A stretch of 42,370 bases of DNA from Actinomycetota bacterium (GCA_030841035.1 JAVEDI010000120.1:1-42370); one strand, 5' to 3'; shown: positions 23,979-32,823, counted from the first letter of the stretch. Notes: a model not told the origin generated them from the letters alone. Program-made: numbers and translations.

Positions 23979-26252
23979 TCACGCACCCGTGGCGGCCGTG
24001 TTCCTGGTCCGTGCGGTCGGCGGGAAGCCGGCGTCGATGGTGACGACTGCCTCGCGGTCGGCCAGCCACAGGCGCAACCGGGTCGGACTCATCGGGCGAC
24101 CCAAGTGATAGCCCTGCACCTTGTCGCACCGGTGCTCCACCAGCCAGGCAAGCTGCTCGCCGGTCTCGACCCCCTCGGCGACGATCTGCAGTCCGAGGTC
24201 GTGCGCCAGGTTGATGGTGGACGCCACGATGGTTGCCGTGCGGTCGTCGGCCAGCAGCTGGTTGGTGAAGCTGCGGTCGATCTTCAGCTCGTTGACCGGA
24301 AGGTCACGCAGGTAAGCCAGACATGAGTAGCCCGTGCCGTAGTCGTCGACAGCGACCTGCACCCCGTGGGCACGCAGCCCGAGCAGGATGCCGTCGGAGA
24401 TCTCCCGGTCCTCCACCAGCAGCGACTCGGTGATCTCCAGGTGCAGGACCGACGCGGGAAGCGCCCGGCGGTCAAGTCCGTCGACGATGAAGCCCACCAG
24501 GCCCGTGTTCAGCAGGTCGGACGCGGACAGGTTCACCGCGATGGGGAGATCCCAGCCGTCGTTGCGCAGGGCGGCTGCCTCGTCGAGGGCGGCGTCCAGG
24601 ACGTAGCGCGTCAGGGTCCACATCAGTCCCGCCCGCTCGGCCATCGGCAGGAACTCGTCCGGGGCGAGGCGACCGCGGACCGGGTGCGTCCAGCGCACCA
24701 GTGCCTCAACCGCGACCGTGCCGCCGTCGGGCAGCGCCACGATGGGTTGCAGCTCGAGGTGCAGGCCACCGCCCGCTAGCGCGTCGCGCAGCTCCTCGAC
24801 GACGGCGAGCCGGTTCCACGCGTCACCGTCACGGTCGTCGTCGTAAAGCTCGACACCGCTGCGGGAGGCCTTGGCCCGGTACATCGCGACGTCGGCCCGC
24901 GCGAGCGCGAGGGTGGCGTCGGTGCCCGCGCCGATGGCGGTGACGCCGATGCTCGCATCGACGTGCAGTGTCATTCCGGCCAGAGTGACCGGTGCCCGCA
25001 GCTGGGCGAGGATGACGGTGGCGAGGCTTTTCGCCGGCGTGGTGTCGTCGTCGGGCAGCAGAACCGCGAACTCGTCGCCACCGAGACGTGACAGCGTGGC
25101 GCCCGTGGTGAGGTGAGCGGACAGGCGCTGGCCGACGGCGTGCAGCAGCTGGTCACCCGTGCGGTGGCCCAGCGCGTCGTTGACCTCCTTGAACCGGTCG
25201 AGGTCGATGAGCAGCAGCGCGCCCCCTCGACTGGCCCGGGTGGTCTCCTCGAGCAGCTCGTAGAAACCGCGCCGGTTCGGCAACCCCGTCAGCAGGTCGG
25301 TGCGCGCCTGGCGGCGCGAGTCCGCGAGAGCGACGACCTCTCGCACGGCCATCGTGGTTCTGATGAACGCCGCGACCAACGCCGCCACGGCGAGCCCGGT
25401 GCCGAGCGGCGGCAGGTCCACCGCGGCTCCGAAGCCCAGGACCCCGATGGATGCCGCCGCGAAGACCGCGGGGATGAGAAAGGACCGGGACTCGGCCGGG
25501 GTCGCGTAGGGTGCGGTCGTCACCGTCGCCGCCAACCCGATCAGGCACATGGCGAGCGCCCACACGGCGTCGACCGGGCTGCCGACGTGGTAGGTGCCCG
25601 CAGCTACCTGCGCGAGGTACCACGAGTCGGCCGCGGCGAAGGTCGCGAACCCGGAACACAGCAACACCAACGTCGGGTTCCGCCAGGCGCCGAGCACAGC
25701 CATCGCGCCCACGGCGCAGGCCACGAGCGCGAGGTCCGAGACCGGGTAGGCGAAGTTGACGATGATCGCGGCGCGTGGACCCTCTCCGAGCGTGGTGAGG
25801 GGGTTGAAGGCGACCAACGCGCCGATGCCCGCCAGGCCCAGCCCGGCGATGAGCCCGTCGAGCCACATGCTCGCCACGGAGCCGGCGGACCGCGCCCGCA
25901 CCGCCATCACGATGCCGGCCAGCACGAAGGGGTAGAACAGCAGCCACAGCAGGTCGGCCACCGACGGATACGGCATCTCCGGCATCGGTTGCAGCCAGAG
26001 GGAGAACACCAAGGTACCGGCGGCGTAGCAGCCGAAGCCGGTCGCGATCAGCGCCCAGGTCACCCGGTCCGTGCGGCTGCGCACTGCCCGGTCGACACAC
26101 AGGGCCACGGCGCACAACGCGATGACGTTGTACACCCCTACCTCCCACAGGCGGGAGTGACCGGGGTGCGACCTCACGTCGGGCAGCACGGACACGCCGT
26201 ACGCCGCTGTTGCAGACACCAGCGCGCCCCGCAGGGCCCTAGTGACGGGCAT
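23979..26252 (-). CDS. Multi-pass membrane GGDEF-EAL cyclic-di-GMP protein
   Basis: A 757-residue protein. The first 300 residues hold about eight to nine hydrophobic helices in a membrane sensor region that I cannot assign to a named family. GGDEF (about 315-475) has an intact RLGGDEF (389-395), without an RxxD inhibitory motif, and EAL (about 485-745) has EALVRW (516-521), the EITESLLVED strand, DDYGTGYSCLAYL and AEGVET. Both halves look catalytically sound, unlike the GGDEF-EAL protein at 861-2930. The ATG at 26252 has a clean GAGGAG six bases upstream. The frame stays open upstream, but without membrane or domain features. Confidence 0.92.
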   Translation of the reverse strand: MPVTRALRGALVSATAAYGVSVLPDVRSHPGHSRLWEVGVYNVIALCAVALCVDRAVRSRTDRVTWALIATGFGCYAAGTLVFSLWLQPMPEMPYPSVADLLWLLFYPFVLAGIVMAVRARSAGSVASMWLDGLIAGLGLAGIGALVAFNPLTTLGEGPRAAIIVNFAYPVSDLALVACAVGAMAVLGAWRNPTLVLLCSGFATFAAADSWYLAQVAAGTYHVGSPVDAVWALAMCLIGLAATVTTAPYATPAESRSFLIPAVFAAASIGVLGFGAAVDLPPLGTGLAVAALVAAFIRTTMAVREVVALADSRRQARTDLLTGLPNRRGFYELLEETTRASRGGALLLIDLDRFKEVNDALGHRTGDQLLHAVGQRLSAHLTTGATLSRLGGDEFAVLLPDDDTTPAKSLATVILAQLRAPVTLAGMTLHVDASIGVTAIGAGTDATLALARADVAMYRAKASRSGVELYDDDRDGDAWNRLAVVEELRDALAGGGLHLELQPIVALPDGGTVAVEALVRWTHPVRGRLAPDEFLPMAERAGLMWTLTRYVLDAALDEAAALRNDGWDLPIAVNLSASDLLNTGLVGFIVDGLDRRALPASVLHLEITESLLVEDREISDGILLGLRAHGVQVAVDDYGTGYSCLAYLRDLPVNELKIDRSFTNQLLADDRTATIVASTINLAHDLGLQIVAEGVETGEQLAWLVEHRCDKVQGYHLGRPMSPTRLRLWLADREAVVTIDAGFPPTARTRNTAATGA

Positions 26253-26489
26253 GCGTCTCCTCGTTCGGTGAACCTGTGTCCTGCTTCCCTCGGCATCACG
26301 GCGGCGCAAATGAAGTACGGGCGGGGCCCCTGTTCGCTCGGGTCGGGCCAGGGACCCGCACCGAGGTGATCCATGGCGACATCCACTGAACGTGGGTCGC
26401 CGGGCGGCGGCTGCGCGGCCTAGCGTCGAGGCCGCGAGGTCGTGCCTCGCACGGCTACGCCCGGGCTCGGTGATCAAGGGAGTCGCGCC
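26253..26489. other. Gene-free divergent spacer
   Basis: The 237 bases between the divergent GGDEF-EAL and ClpP-fold genes hold no repeat, hairpin or clear promoter that I can support. Promoters for both genes must lie here. Confidence 0.5.
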
Positions 26490-27338
26490 ATGTCTGGACT
26501 GGACCTGCTCTGGCTGTTCTTCGTCCTGTCCAGCCTGCAGCCGCTGGTTCAGCAACAGATCCTGGCCGCCCGCCGGGTCCGCCTGCTGCGCAAGCTGGAG
26601 AAGTCGCGGGGCACGCGAGCGATCACCCTCATCCATCGCCGGGAGCAGCTGTCCTTCCTCGGGATCCCGTTCGGAGGGTTCATCGACATCGACGACTCCG
26701 AAGCGGTCATCCGCGCGATCGAGATGACCGGCAGCCAGGTGCCCGTCGACCTCGTCCTGCACACGCCCGGCGGGCTCGTACTGGCTGCCGAGCAGATCGC
26801 TGCCGCGCTGGCGGCGCACCCGGCCCAGGTAACCGTGTTCGTGCCGCACTACGCCATGAGCGGTGGCACGCTCATCGCCCTGGCCGCCGACAGCATGGTC
26901 ATCGCGCCGTCGGCCGTCCTTGGCCCTATCGACCCTCAGCTCGGGGAGTACCCGGCCGCCTCGATCCTGGCCGCGGTCGCCCAGAAGGACGCCAATGAGA
27001 TCGACGACAAGACGCTGATCCTGGCCGACATCTCACGCAAGGCCCAAGGCCAGGTGCGCACCTTCGCGGGAGGCCTGCTGCGCCGGCACATGCCTGACCA
27101 GCAGGCCGACGAGCTCGCTACGACCCTGAGCGAGGGACGCTGGACGCACGACTTCCCGATCAACGCTGAGCTCGCCCGATCGTTCGGGCTGAAGGTGTCG
27201 ACCGAACTGCCCCGGGCGGTCCGCGAGCTCATGGGCCTCTATCCCCAGCCCCGTGGCAGGCGGCCGAGCGTGGAATACATCCCCGTGCCCTACCGGGAGT
27301 CGCGGCCGTCCCACGGGGACGCACGCCCGCCCAGGTGA
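26490..27338 (+). CDS. ClpP-fold membrane serine protease, SDH (PF01972) family
   Basis: A 282-residue protein with an N-terminal membrane anchor (LLWLFFVLSSLQPLVQQQIL, about 5-25) and a ClpP/crotonase-fold protease domain. The oxyanion strand is HTPGGLVLAAEQIA (91-104), and the nucleophile Ser124 lies in YAMSGGTLIAL, followed by SAVLGPIDPQLG. This is the SppA-like serine dehydrogenase-proteinase family, thought to act in membrane quality control with an unusual Ser/Lys-type mechanism. AAGGGAG seven bases before the ATG fixes the start. The last 40 residues are Pro/Arg rich and probably disordered. No functional link to its neighbours is evident. Confidence 0.85.
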   Translation: MSGLDLLWLFFVLSSLQPLVQQQILAARRVRLLRKLEKSRGTRAITLIHRREQLSFLGIPFGGFIDIDDSEAVIRAIEMTGSQVPVDLVLHTPGGLVLAAEQIAAALAAHPAQVTVFVPHYAMSGGTLIALAADSMVIAPSAVLGPIDPQLGEYPAASILAAVAQKDANEIDDKTLILADISRKAQGQVRTFAGGLLRRHMPDQQADELATTLSEGRWTHDFPINAELARSFGLKVSTELPRAVRELMGLYPQPRGRRPSVEYIPVPYRESRPSHGDARPPR

Positions 27339-27366
27339 CCGCCACGCCCCGCCCCGCGCCGCTCCC

Positions 27367-27488
27367 GGTGATCGTGAGGGACGTCTCAGGTGATCGTGAG
27401 GGGACCCGTCGGTGATCGTGAGGCGACGTCTCAGGTGATCGTGAGGAGGTTCGGCACCGAAACGGTGCCGGATCCCCTCACGATCACC
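27367..27488. repeat. Four direct copies plus inverted copy of a 13-bp arm (palindromic element, copy B)
   Basis: GGTGATCGTGAGG occurs at 27367-27379, 27389-27401, 27411-27423 and 27434-27446, spaced 22, 22 and 23 bases, and is inverted at 27476-27488. The last direct copy, an inner GGCACC/GGTGCC stem and the inverted copy form the same 55-base palindrome seen at 12-65. The longer word ACGTCTCAGGTGATCGTGAGG (first 20 bases unique here) appears twice, 45 bases apart, so the extra copies arose by local duplication. It lies between the convergent ClpP-fold and ABM genes. Confidence 0.85.
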
Positions 27489-27507
27489 GGAGGCTGCGCT
27501 GTGGTTG

Positions 27508-27798
27508 CTACTCGCCCGGTCCGGAGAGGTAGTTGTGCACCTGGTACGGGCGGACCTCGGGCTCCGGCAGCCCCACCTCCTGCGTGATGGGTCCGATCTT
27601 CTCCTGCGCGAACCGGTCGAAGTCCTCCTGCGTCTCCCACACGTCGACGACCAGCAGGCCGTCGTCGGTCGCCGTGACCCAGTGGAAGAGCCCGCCGGGC
27701 GCACCGGTGCCCCCCTTCGTGAAGCCCATCTTCTCGATCACCTGGTCGTACTGATCGGTGGTACCGCCGGGGAATCTCAGTTCGAAAGCGACTGCCAT
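27508..27798 (-). CDS. Small ABM-like (dimeric alpha-beta barrel) protein
   Basis: A 96-residue protein: MAVAFELRFPGGTTDQYDQV, then GLFHWVTATDDGLLVVDVWETQEDFDRFAQEKI. This is the ferredoxin-like dimeric alpha-beta barrel pattern of antibiotic-biosynthesis-monooxygenase-like stress proteins, where the WET/WES strand precedes the helix. Function in the family ranges from heme or quinone oxidation to unknown; none can be assigned. A GAGAGG site lies upstream of the ATG on the minus strand. It is the last conventional gene before the disordered stretch. Confidence 0.75.
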   Translation of the reverse strand: MAVAFELRFPGGTTDQYDQVIEKMGFTKGGTGAPGGLFHWVTATDDGLLVVDVWETQEDFDRFAQEKIGPITQEVGLPEPEVRPYQVHNYLSGPGE

Positions 27799-28414
27799 GG
27801 GGTGGGCCTCTCTGCGGGTGACGCCGGGAAGCCTGAAGGTAGTCCCGTGCTGACCCCCCGACAACAGCACCGCGGCTGCTCATTTCGCGCGCATCCTTCA
27901 GCGCGTGGGGAGGAAAGCCGCTGACGTGTCCATGACGGATTTTTCATCTGCCGCAAGTCGGACATCCAAAGGAGCGGCGGCGACAAGCGGGGGGCAAGGC
28001 GCCACCGCTCCCATCTCACTATCGCGTGTTCCCCGGCCCGCCACGCTAGGCGGAATGTCACGAGGCTGTGGACGGCATGTCCCGTCCTTTGGCCGCCGGC
28101 AAGGCTGATGTCTGCCGCGGCGAGCTCGCGAAGCTTGGGCTGGCTCCCGACCGAGGTCGAGAGGCCAATGGCCCGGTCGACGCGGCGATACAAGTCCATT
28201 CCTGTCTGGCGACGGTCGAGTCCGGCCGCTGACCGAACAATAGGATCGCGGTAGTGCAAGACGGACCGAACTTTCGCCGCATCGTCGTATGCCTTACGGT
28301 CAGAGGCGGCAGGATCTTGACTTCGCGGCGAGCAACCGGCCTGCAGGTGGATCACCCGTGACCTCGTGATCGGCATGGCGGGACGCAGGCCAGCATGGAG
28401 GCGGATGGGGCGCC
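27799..28414. other. Gene-free stretch, probably decayed
   Basis: These 616 bases show no gene I can support. Frames are open in places on the minus strand, but the translations are Arg/Ser/Pro-rich and lack recognisable motifs, and base composition is less GC-rich in places than in the flanks. The MFS promoter must lie at the right end; TTGACT at about 28316 is a possible -35 only. Confidence 0.5.
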
Positions 28415-29695
28415 ATGCGCTCGCTAACAGGGGGGAGAGTTCGTGCCATCGGCCGACTACCCGGCCGATGGGGCCCTCTTCGCGACCACGACGCCCGCTT
28501 CTTAGTCGCGGGCAGTTTCGTCGCGAGCCTGGGATATGGCCTCTACACGACAGGCAGCTTGCTGTTCTACACCCGGGTCGTCGGCCTATCGGCACAGGAG
28601 GTTGGGCTCGGCCTGTCTGTCGCTGGGGCTGCGGCGATCGTCAGCGCCCCTTTCGTCGGTCAGTGGGCTGACCGGCTGACCGCGCGCCGGGCTTGCATAT
28701 TCATTGGTATCGCGCAGGCGTTGCTTCTCGCTTCGTCAGTACTTGTAACGTCCTTCGGTTGGTTTGCTCTCGTCATATCGCTGCTCGGAGTGGCTGAGAA
28801 CGGCGGAGCAGTTGCGCGTCAAGCGCTCGTCGCAGACGTGGCCAGTCCAACGGAAAGGGTTCGGCTGGCTGCCCTGCTCCGCAGTTCCTTCACGCTTGGC
28901 TTGACGGTCGGTCTCGCCGTCGCGGGTGCAGCCATCGCATTTGACTCGGCCGCTGTCTACACGACCATCATGCTCGTGAATGGTGCGACGGCTCTGGTTG
29001 CGGTCGGCCTGACCGTGTTCGTCTCGAGCGAAGGCAAGGTGGCGACACCGGCTCCTGCGGCGGCGTTGCTAGGAGCCCTGAGGGATGTCCCATACGTGGC
29101 GGTGGCGATACTGAGTGGCCTTATAGGCATTGTCGACACCATCATTGCCGTGGGGGTGCCTTTGTGGATCGTTGATCGCACGGAGGTGCCGCGGCCGTTC
29201 GCGTCATGGATCCTTGTCCTGAACACGGCGCTGGTCGTCGTTATGCAGGTGCCACTCTCTCGATGGATTCGGGACGCCAAGACGGCCCGGCGTGCCTTCA
29301 TCTTCGCCGCACTTGCCGGAGCAGTTGGGCTTGGGCCTCTAGCGCTCACCAGAAATACGCCAACCGGTGTCGCGCTCTCGGCCTTGGCTCTGAGCGTTGC
29401 CATCCTCACCGGCGCGTCGCTCCTGGGTGCGGGAGCCTCATGGGCGCTCCGATATGGCCTAGCCCCGGAAGGGTCCCAAGGAGTCTATGGAGGCGTGTTT
29501 AGCACGGCCGTGAGCGTCAAGTCGCTCGTTGGGCCAGCGATTGTCACATTCGCCGTTACCCACAGCCTGTCGGGCGGACTGTTGCTCCTCGGAGCCTATC
29601 TTGGTCTGGCAGCGCTCAGTGGGCCAGTGGTTCGCTGGGGATATCGGAGCCGGTCTCGATACGTTGAAGGGAGCTACCTTGTCTCGTCGCCGTAG
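28415..29695 (+). CDS. MFS transporter
   Basis: A 426-residue major facilitator with about twelve helices from residue 30 to 415. The loop between helices 2 and 3 has the family motif GQWADRLTARRA, and VSPTERVRLAALLRSSFTLG-like loop residues follow helix 4. It resembles drug/metabolite exporters. Codon use differs from the rest of the window: AT-ending codons such as ata, att, gct and ggt are frequent, pointing to recent transfer. No functional neighbour is present. The ATG has a weak site; no better in-frame start lies before the first helix. Confidence 0.85.
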   Translation: MRSLTGGRVRAIGRLPGRWGPLRDHDARFLVAGSFVASLGYGLYTTGSLLFYTRVVGLSAQEVGLGLSVAGAAAIVSAPFVGQWADRLTARRACIFIGIAQALLLASSVLVTSFGWFALVISLLGVAENGGAVARQALVADVASPTERVRLAALLRSSFTLGLTVGLAVAGAAIAFDSAAVYTTIMLVNGATALVAVGLTVFVSSEGKVATPAPAAALLGALRDVPYVAVAILSGLIGIVDTIIAVGVPLWIVDRTEVPRPFASWILVLNTALVVVMQVPLSRWIRDAKTARRAFIFAALAGAVGLGPLALTRNTPTGVALSALALSVAILTGASLLGAGASWALRYGLAPEGSQGVYGGVFSTAVSVKSLVGPAIVTFAVTHSLSGGLLLLGAYLGLAALSGPVVRWGYRSRSRYVEGSYLVSSP

Positions 29696-29710
29696 TCCAG
29701 CGGGGTCCCT

Positions 29711-29768
29711 TCACCTGTGGGTGAGGCTGCTAGGCATGTCGTTGTAGAGGTGACGGTGAGCACCGTCA
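29711..29768 (+). terminator. Two small hairpins after the MFS gene
   Basis: TCACC-tgtg-GGTGA (29711-29724) and the perfect TGACGGTG-ag-CACCGTCA (29751-29768) follow the MFS stop within 75 bases. Either may terminate or trim the transcript. No T-tract is present. Confidence 0.4.
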
Positions 29769-29820
29769 CGATCGGCCTATCCCGAAGTACCTGGAGCCAG
29801 CAGCACGATGAGCAGTAGGT

Positions 29821-30072
29821 CGACGAGTCGTACTCCTGATAGGTGATCGGTTCACCTGCCCGGGCACGCACGAATACCTGATCACGAAGTCGACGCCAGT
29901 CGACGTACTCACGTTCCCCGTCAGCCGCGTCAAGGGTCGCTCGGTGGTCGTCGTCGAGATCGGCATATAAGTGGTCACCCCGGACGTTCGCGATCTTGCC
30001 GGCATACGCGGCAGCCACTTCTCGCGCCGGGGTTGACTTCCCAGACCCGCCAGGCCCGTCGAGCACCACCGG
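29821..30072 (-). pseudogene. Remnant of a P-loop (uridine kinase-like) gene
   Basis: The minus-strand translation contains VVLDGPGGSGKSTPAREVAA (Walker A), VRGDHLYADLDDDHRATLDA and YVDWRRLRDQVFVRARAGEP followed by ITYQEYDSST. This order of motifs (Walker A, GDD-like, DWRRLRDEV, YxxYDWDT) is that of small uridine-kinase-like nucleoside kinases. After the YD-S-S-T motif the similarity stops and the remaining catalytic part is missing, and the residue after GKST is Pro rather than the usual Leu. No sound start region is seen. I read it as a truncated, inactive remnant. Confidence 0.6.
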
Positions 30073-30265
30073 CGAACGCTCGCCCGTCGTGTTCCTGTCC
30101 CTTCGACAGGCGTTGCCAAACACTCGGGTTGAGGAGCGGGTTGATGCCGCTCAGCCATGGTCGGGCGAACTTCCGCCTGGTCGAACGGGTGTCGCGGTGA
30201 GTCCCGTGACGATCGGACCGCGTCCGCCCATCGACCGCGCCGTTCACTCTTCGGCCTGCTAGGTG

Positions 30266-30294
30266 TTGACTTCAGCCCTAGACATGCTTAAGTT
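30266..30294 (+). promoter_or_regulatory. Candidate promoter for the sugar/glycoside cluster
   Basis: TTGACT (30266-30271) and TAAGTT (30289-30294) are 17 bases apart, about 100 bases ahead of the agarase-like gene. The -35 match is good and the -10 match is poor. The AT-rich word CTTAAG at the -10 could be part of an operator. Confidence 0.35.
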
Positions 30295-30394
30295 TCGTCC
30301 ACGTCAACTCAAGGTCAGCAGCCTGGCACCAAGCCAGCTGGCACCGACCACCGGGTGCTCGGTCAACTTCTAGTTCCACAGGGAGATCAGCGGG

Positions 30395-31546
30395 ATGTCT
30401 CAACTCTCTTCGTACGGCGGCTCTAAGAAATTCCAGTTTGAGGCCACGGGCTACTTCCGGCTCGAACAGGGCGACAACAGGTGGTGGCTCGTCGATCCAG
30501 AGGGCAACGGCTTCCTGAGCGTCGGCCTCAACCACATCGACGACTCCGACCTGAAGTACGACCACAACCTGGACCTCTGGAAAGAGCGGTACGGCGGGTC
30601 GCGAGACCGGTGGATCAAGGAGGGCGTTGCCCCCGACCTGAAGAACTGGGGCTTCAACACCATTGGCTGGACCCAGCAGTACATCGGCGGCGGCTGGCGG
30701 GAGAAGTTCGACTGGTCGCAGATCGTCGTCGTCGAGCACGGCGCGCAATGGACGACCGACGACTTCGTGAAGGCCGACACTCCGTTCATCGTGCACATGC
30801 GCCTGGCTGAGAACGAGAACTGGAACGGCCGCCCGTTCTACCCCGACCCTTTCGATGCGGACTTCGAGGATCACTGCGCGTATCTCGCTCGCAGCATCTG
30901 CGCAGACCTCGCCGAGAACAAGAACCTCCTCGGCTATTCCTTCGTGGACGCACCGCTTTGGTACCCCCACCCCGCCGGCGAGGACTGGCCTTCGCTTAAG
31001 GGCCTGAGCGAGTCATCGCGAGACGAGAAGCTCTTCGACGTCGCCACCAAGTACTACGAGACGATCCACCGTCACATCCGCAAGTACGACCAGAACCATC
31101 TCATCCTGGGCGACCGCTACAACGGCGACGTATTTCTTCCCGACGCCGTGCTGGAGGCAGCCAAGCCCTACATCGACGTGCTCTCGGTGCAGTACTACCC
31201 CGGCAACACCAAGCAGGAAATCCAGTCGATGAAAGAGCGGGCGACGGCCCTCTACAAGAAGGTCGGGCTCCCCATCCTCATCCCGGATATCGGGAACTGG
31301 ACGCCGACCGAGCTCAACCCCCAGCGCGACATGGACAACGTCGAGACGCAGGCTGACCGGGGTCAGCACTACGTCGACATTTTCAGCGAGATCATCAACG
31401 AGCCCTGGCTGCTCGGCTGGCACTGGTGCGGCTACATCGAGAACCTCAACCGAGGCTGGGGCATGAAGGACCCATGGGACGAGCCGTACTCCGAGTATGT
31501 CGACCAGGTCGCCGACTTCAACCGCAAGGTCTACGACCTGATCTGA
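30395..31546 (+). CDS. Agarase-like TIM-barrel glycoside hydrolase family protein
   Basis: A 383-residue cytoplasmic protein (no signal peptide) with the opening YFRLEQGDNRWWLVDPEGNGFLSVGLNHI seen in agarase-like clan-A barrels (only the motif at residues 15-43 is meant), then LKNWGFNTIGW, LLGYSFVDAPLW, DVLSVQYYP, LPILIPDIGNW and LLGWHWCGYIEN in barrel order. The positions where clan-A hydrolases carry acid/base Glu (normally DNE) and nucleophile Glu (normally GEF/GEY) read DAP and PDIG, so the normal catalytic pair seems absent. It leads a sugar transport and oxidation cluster, 212 bases ahead of the binding-protein gene. It may act on a small glycoside by an unusual mechanism, or only bind one. 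A GGGAG site supports the ATG. Confidence 0.7.
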   Translation: MSQLSSYGGSKKFQFEATGYFRLEQGDNRWWLVDPEGNGFLSVGLNHIDDSDLKYDHNLDLWKERYGGSRDRWIKEGVAPDLKNWGFNTIGWTQQYIGGGWREKFDWSQIVVVEHGAQWTTDDFVKADTPFIVHMRLAENENWNGRPFYPDPFDADFEDHCAYLARSICADLAENKNLLGYSFVDAPLWYPHPAGEDWPSLKGLSESSRDEKLFDVATKYYETIHRHIRKYDQNHLILGDRYNGDVFLPDAVLEAAKPYIDVLSVQYYPGNTKQEIQSMKERATALYKKVGLPILIPDIGNWTPTELNPQRDMDNVETQADRGQHYVDIFSEIINEPWLLGWHWCGYIENLNRGWGMKDPWDEPYSEYVDQVADFNRKVYDLI

Positions 31547-31626
31547 CGCACGTGCTGTGACGTCCTCGCGGGTCTGCCAGTGCGCTGAACTGGGCGATGA
31601 CCTGCCCCACAAGAGCTCGGCAGCTT

Positions 31627-31663
31627 CGCTTGCCGGCGGCGCTCGAAACGCCGTCGGCAAGCG
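31627..31663 (+). other. Strong 15-bp stem-loop between hydrolase and transporter genes
   Basis: CGCTTGCCGGCGGCG (31627-31641) pairs with CGCCGTCGGCAAGCG (31649-31663) with a single mismatch and a seven-base loop. It lies about 80 bases after the agarase-like stop and 95 before the binding-protein ATG. No T-tract follows on either strand. It could be a terminator, an RNase stop protecting the transporter mRNA, or an attenuator. Confidence 0.65.
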
Positions 31664-31758
31664 AGCAGATAAAGCGCGCCCCGCGTTCTGCCTCGACGGC
31701 AGTCCGGCCGGATTCCAATCCAGCCGGTTCCCCCCAGTTCACAAAGGAGTGAGTCCAC

Positions 31759-32823
31759 ATGGGCGAAGTGATGAATGAGTCGGGCATGAACCGGCGGCGG
31801 TTGCTCCAGGCGAGCCTGCTTGGCGGTGCAGGTCTGCTCGGCACCGGCGTTCTCGCCGGCTGCGCAGGCGCTGATGCTGCACCCTCGGCGGTCAGCGACG
31901 GTAAGGGATCTGGATCTGGCTGGGCGAAAGGCATGAACCTGAAGTTCTTCGCCGGCGGCGGTGCCGGCGATCTGTATGCCTCCGTAGTCGTCAACGGCGC
32001 GAAGAAGGCTGCCCAGGACCTGGGCTGCAAGATCGACTTCGTCTACTCCAACTGGGACCCCAATACGGCCATCCGGCAGTTGTCGGAGATCATTGCGACA
32101 AAGCCTGACGGGATCGCGATGGACGGGTCACCAGGTGACGACGCCATCATGCCTCTGGCCGCCCGGGCCGCGGAGAGCGATGTGACGATGACCTATTGGG
32201 ACGTCGACGTACCGAAGGTGAGAAAGGCGTACGGAGGTGGCTACGCCGGCGCTGACCTGTACTCGTTCGGATTCAACCTCGCGACTCAGGCAGCGAAGGA
32301 GTTCGGTCTCGGCGCCGGAGACGGCGCTGTGGTCTATGGCTTCTTCGCGTCGACCGGATTCGGCGTACGCGACAACGGTGTGGCCGAAGGACTGGAGAAG
32401 GCCGGAGTTGACGTCACCAAGATCACGATGCCGGTGGAGTCTGGCTCCAACCCGCAGAGCATCACCCCGATCATCGCCGGTGGTCTCGCGAAGAACCCCA
32501 ACACCAAGCTGATCTCGTTGTCGGGCGGCCAGTGGGTCGGCACCTCACCGGCCTACCTGAAGGCGGCGGGAAAGAAGCCGGGTGAAGTGAAGGTCGTAGG
32601 CTTCGACTTCCTGCCTTCCGTCATCGACGCGATGAACGGCAACTGGGCGCAGATGACGGCGGTCATGCAGCCGTATCTCCAGGGCTATCTCTCCGTGCTC
32701 TCGCTGTGCTTGACCAGGAAGTGGCATTTCCAGCCGCTTGTGGAGAACACAGCGACCGGCTACATGACGCAGGAGAACTACAAGACGTACGTCGAGTTGG
32801 CCAAGCAGGGCATCGCCGGCTGA
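31759..32823 (+). CDS. Sugar ABC transporter substrate-binding lipoprotein
   Basis: A 354-residue periplasmic-binding-protein type I (RbsB/FrcB-like) lipoprotein. The N-terminus has a twin-arginine signal (MNRRRLLQ) and lipobox LAGC at about residues 33-36, so it is exported and lipid-anchored. Features include DFVYSNWDPNTAIRQLSEIIATKPDGI around residue 95 and the C-terminal GFDFLPSVIDAMNGNWAQMTAV region. It should capture a sugar, polyol or glycoside for the ATPase and permease that follow. AAAGGAG ten bases upstream supports the ATG at 31759 rather than the internal ATGs at residues 5 and 10. Confidence 0.88.
   Translation: MGEVMNESGMNRRRLLQASLLGGAGLLGTGVLAGCAGADAAPSAVSDGKGSGSGWAKGMNLKFFAGGGAGDLYASVVVNGAKKAAQDLGCKIDFVYSNWDPNTAIRQLSEIIATKPDGIAMDGSPGDDAIMPLAARAAESDVTMTYWDVDVPKVRKAYGGGYAGADLYSFGFNLATQAAKEFGLGAGDGAVVYGFFASTGFGVRDNGVAEGLEKAGVDVTKITMPVESGSNPQSITPIIAGGLAKNPNTKLISLSGGQWVGTSPAYLKAAGKKPGEVKVVGFDFLPSVIDAMNGNWAQMTAVMQPYLQGYLSVLSLCLTRKWHFQPLVENTATGYMTQENYKTYVELAKQGIAG

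Noticed and set aside
27367-27446. CRISPR-like array of four 13-bp repeats
   Set aside because: The spacing between copies is only 9-10 bases and partly repeated itself; no cas genes are near. It is an amplified arm of a palindromic element.
27777-28595. Minus-strand open frame of 272 codons over the gene-free stretch
   Set aside because: The translation is Arg/Ser-rich, has no motif or ribosome site, and overlaps both the ABM gene start and the MFS gene start.
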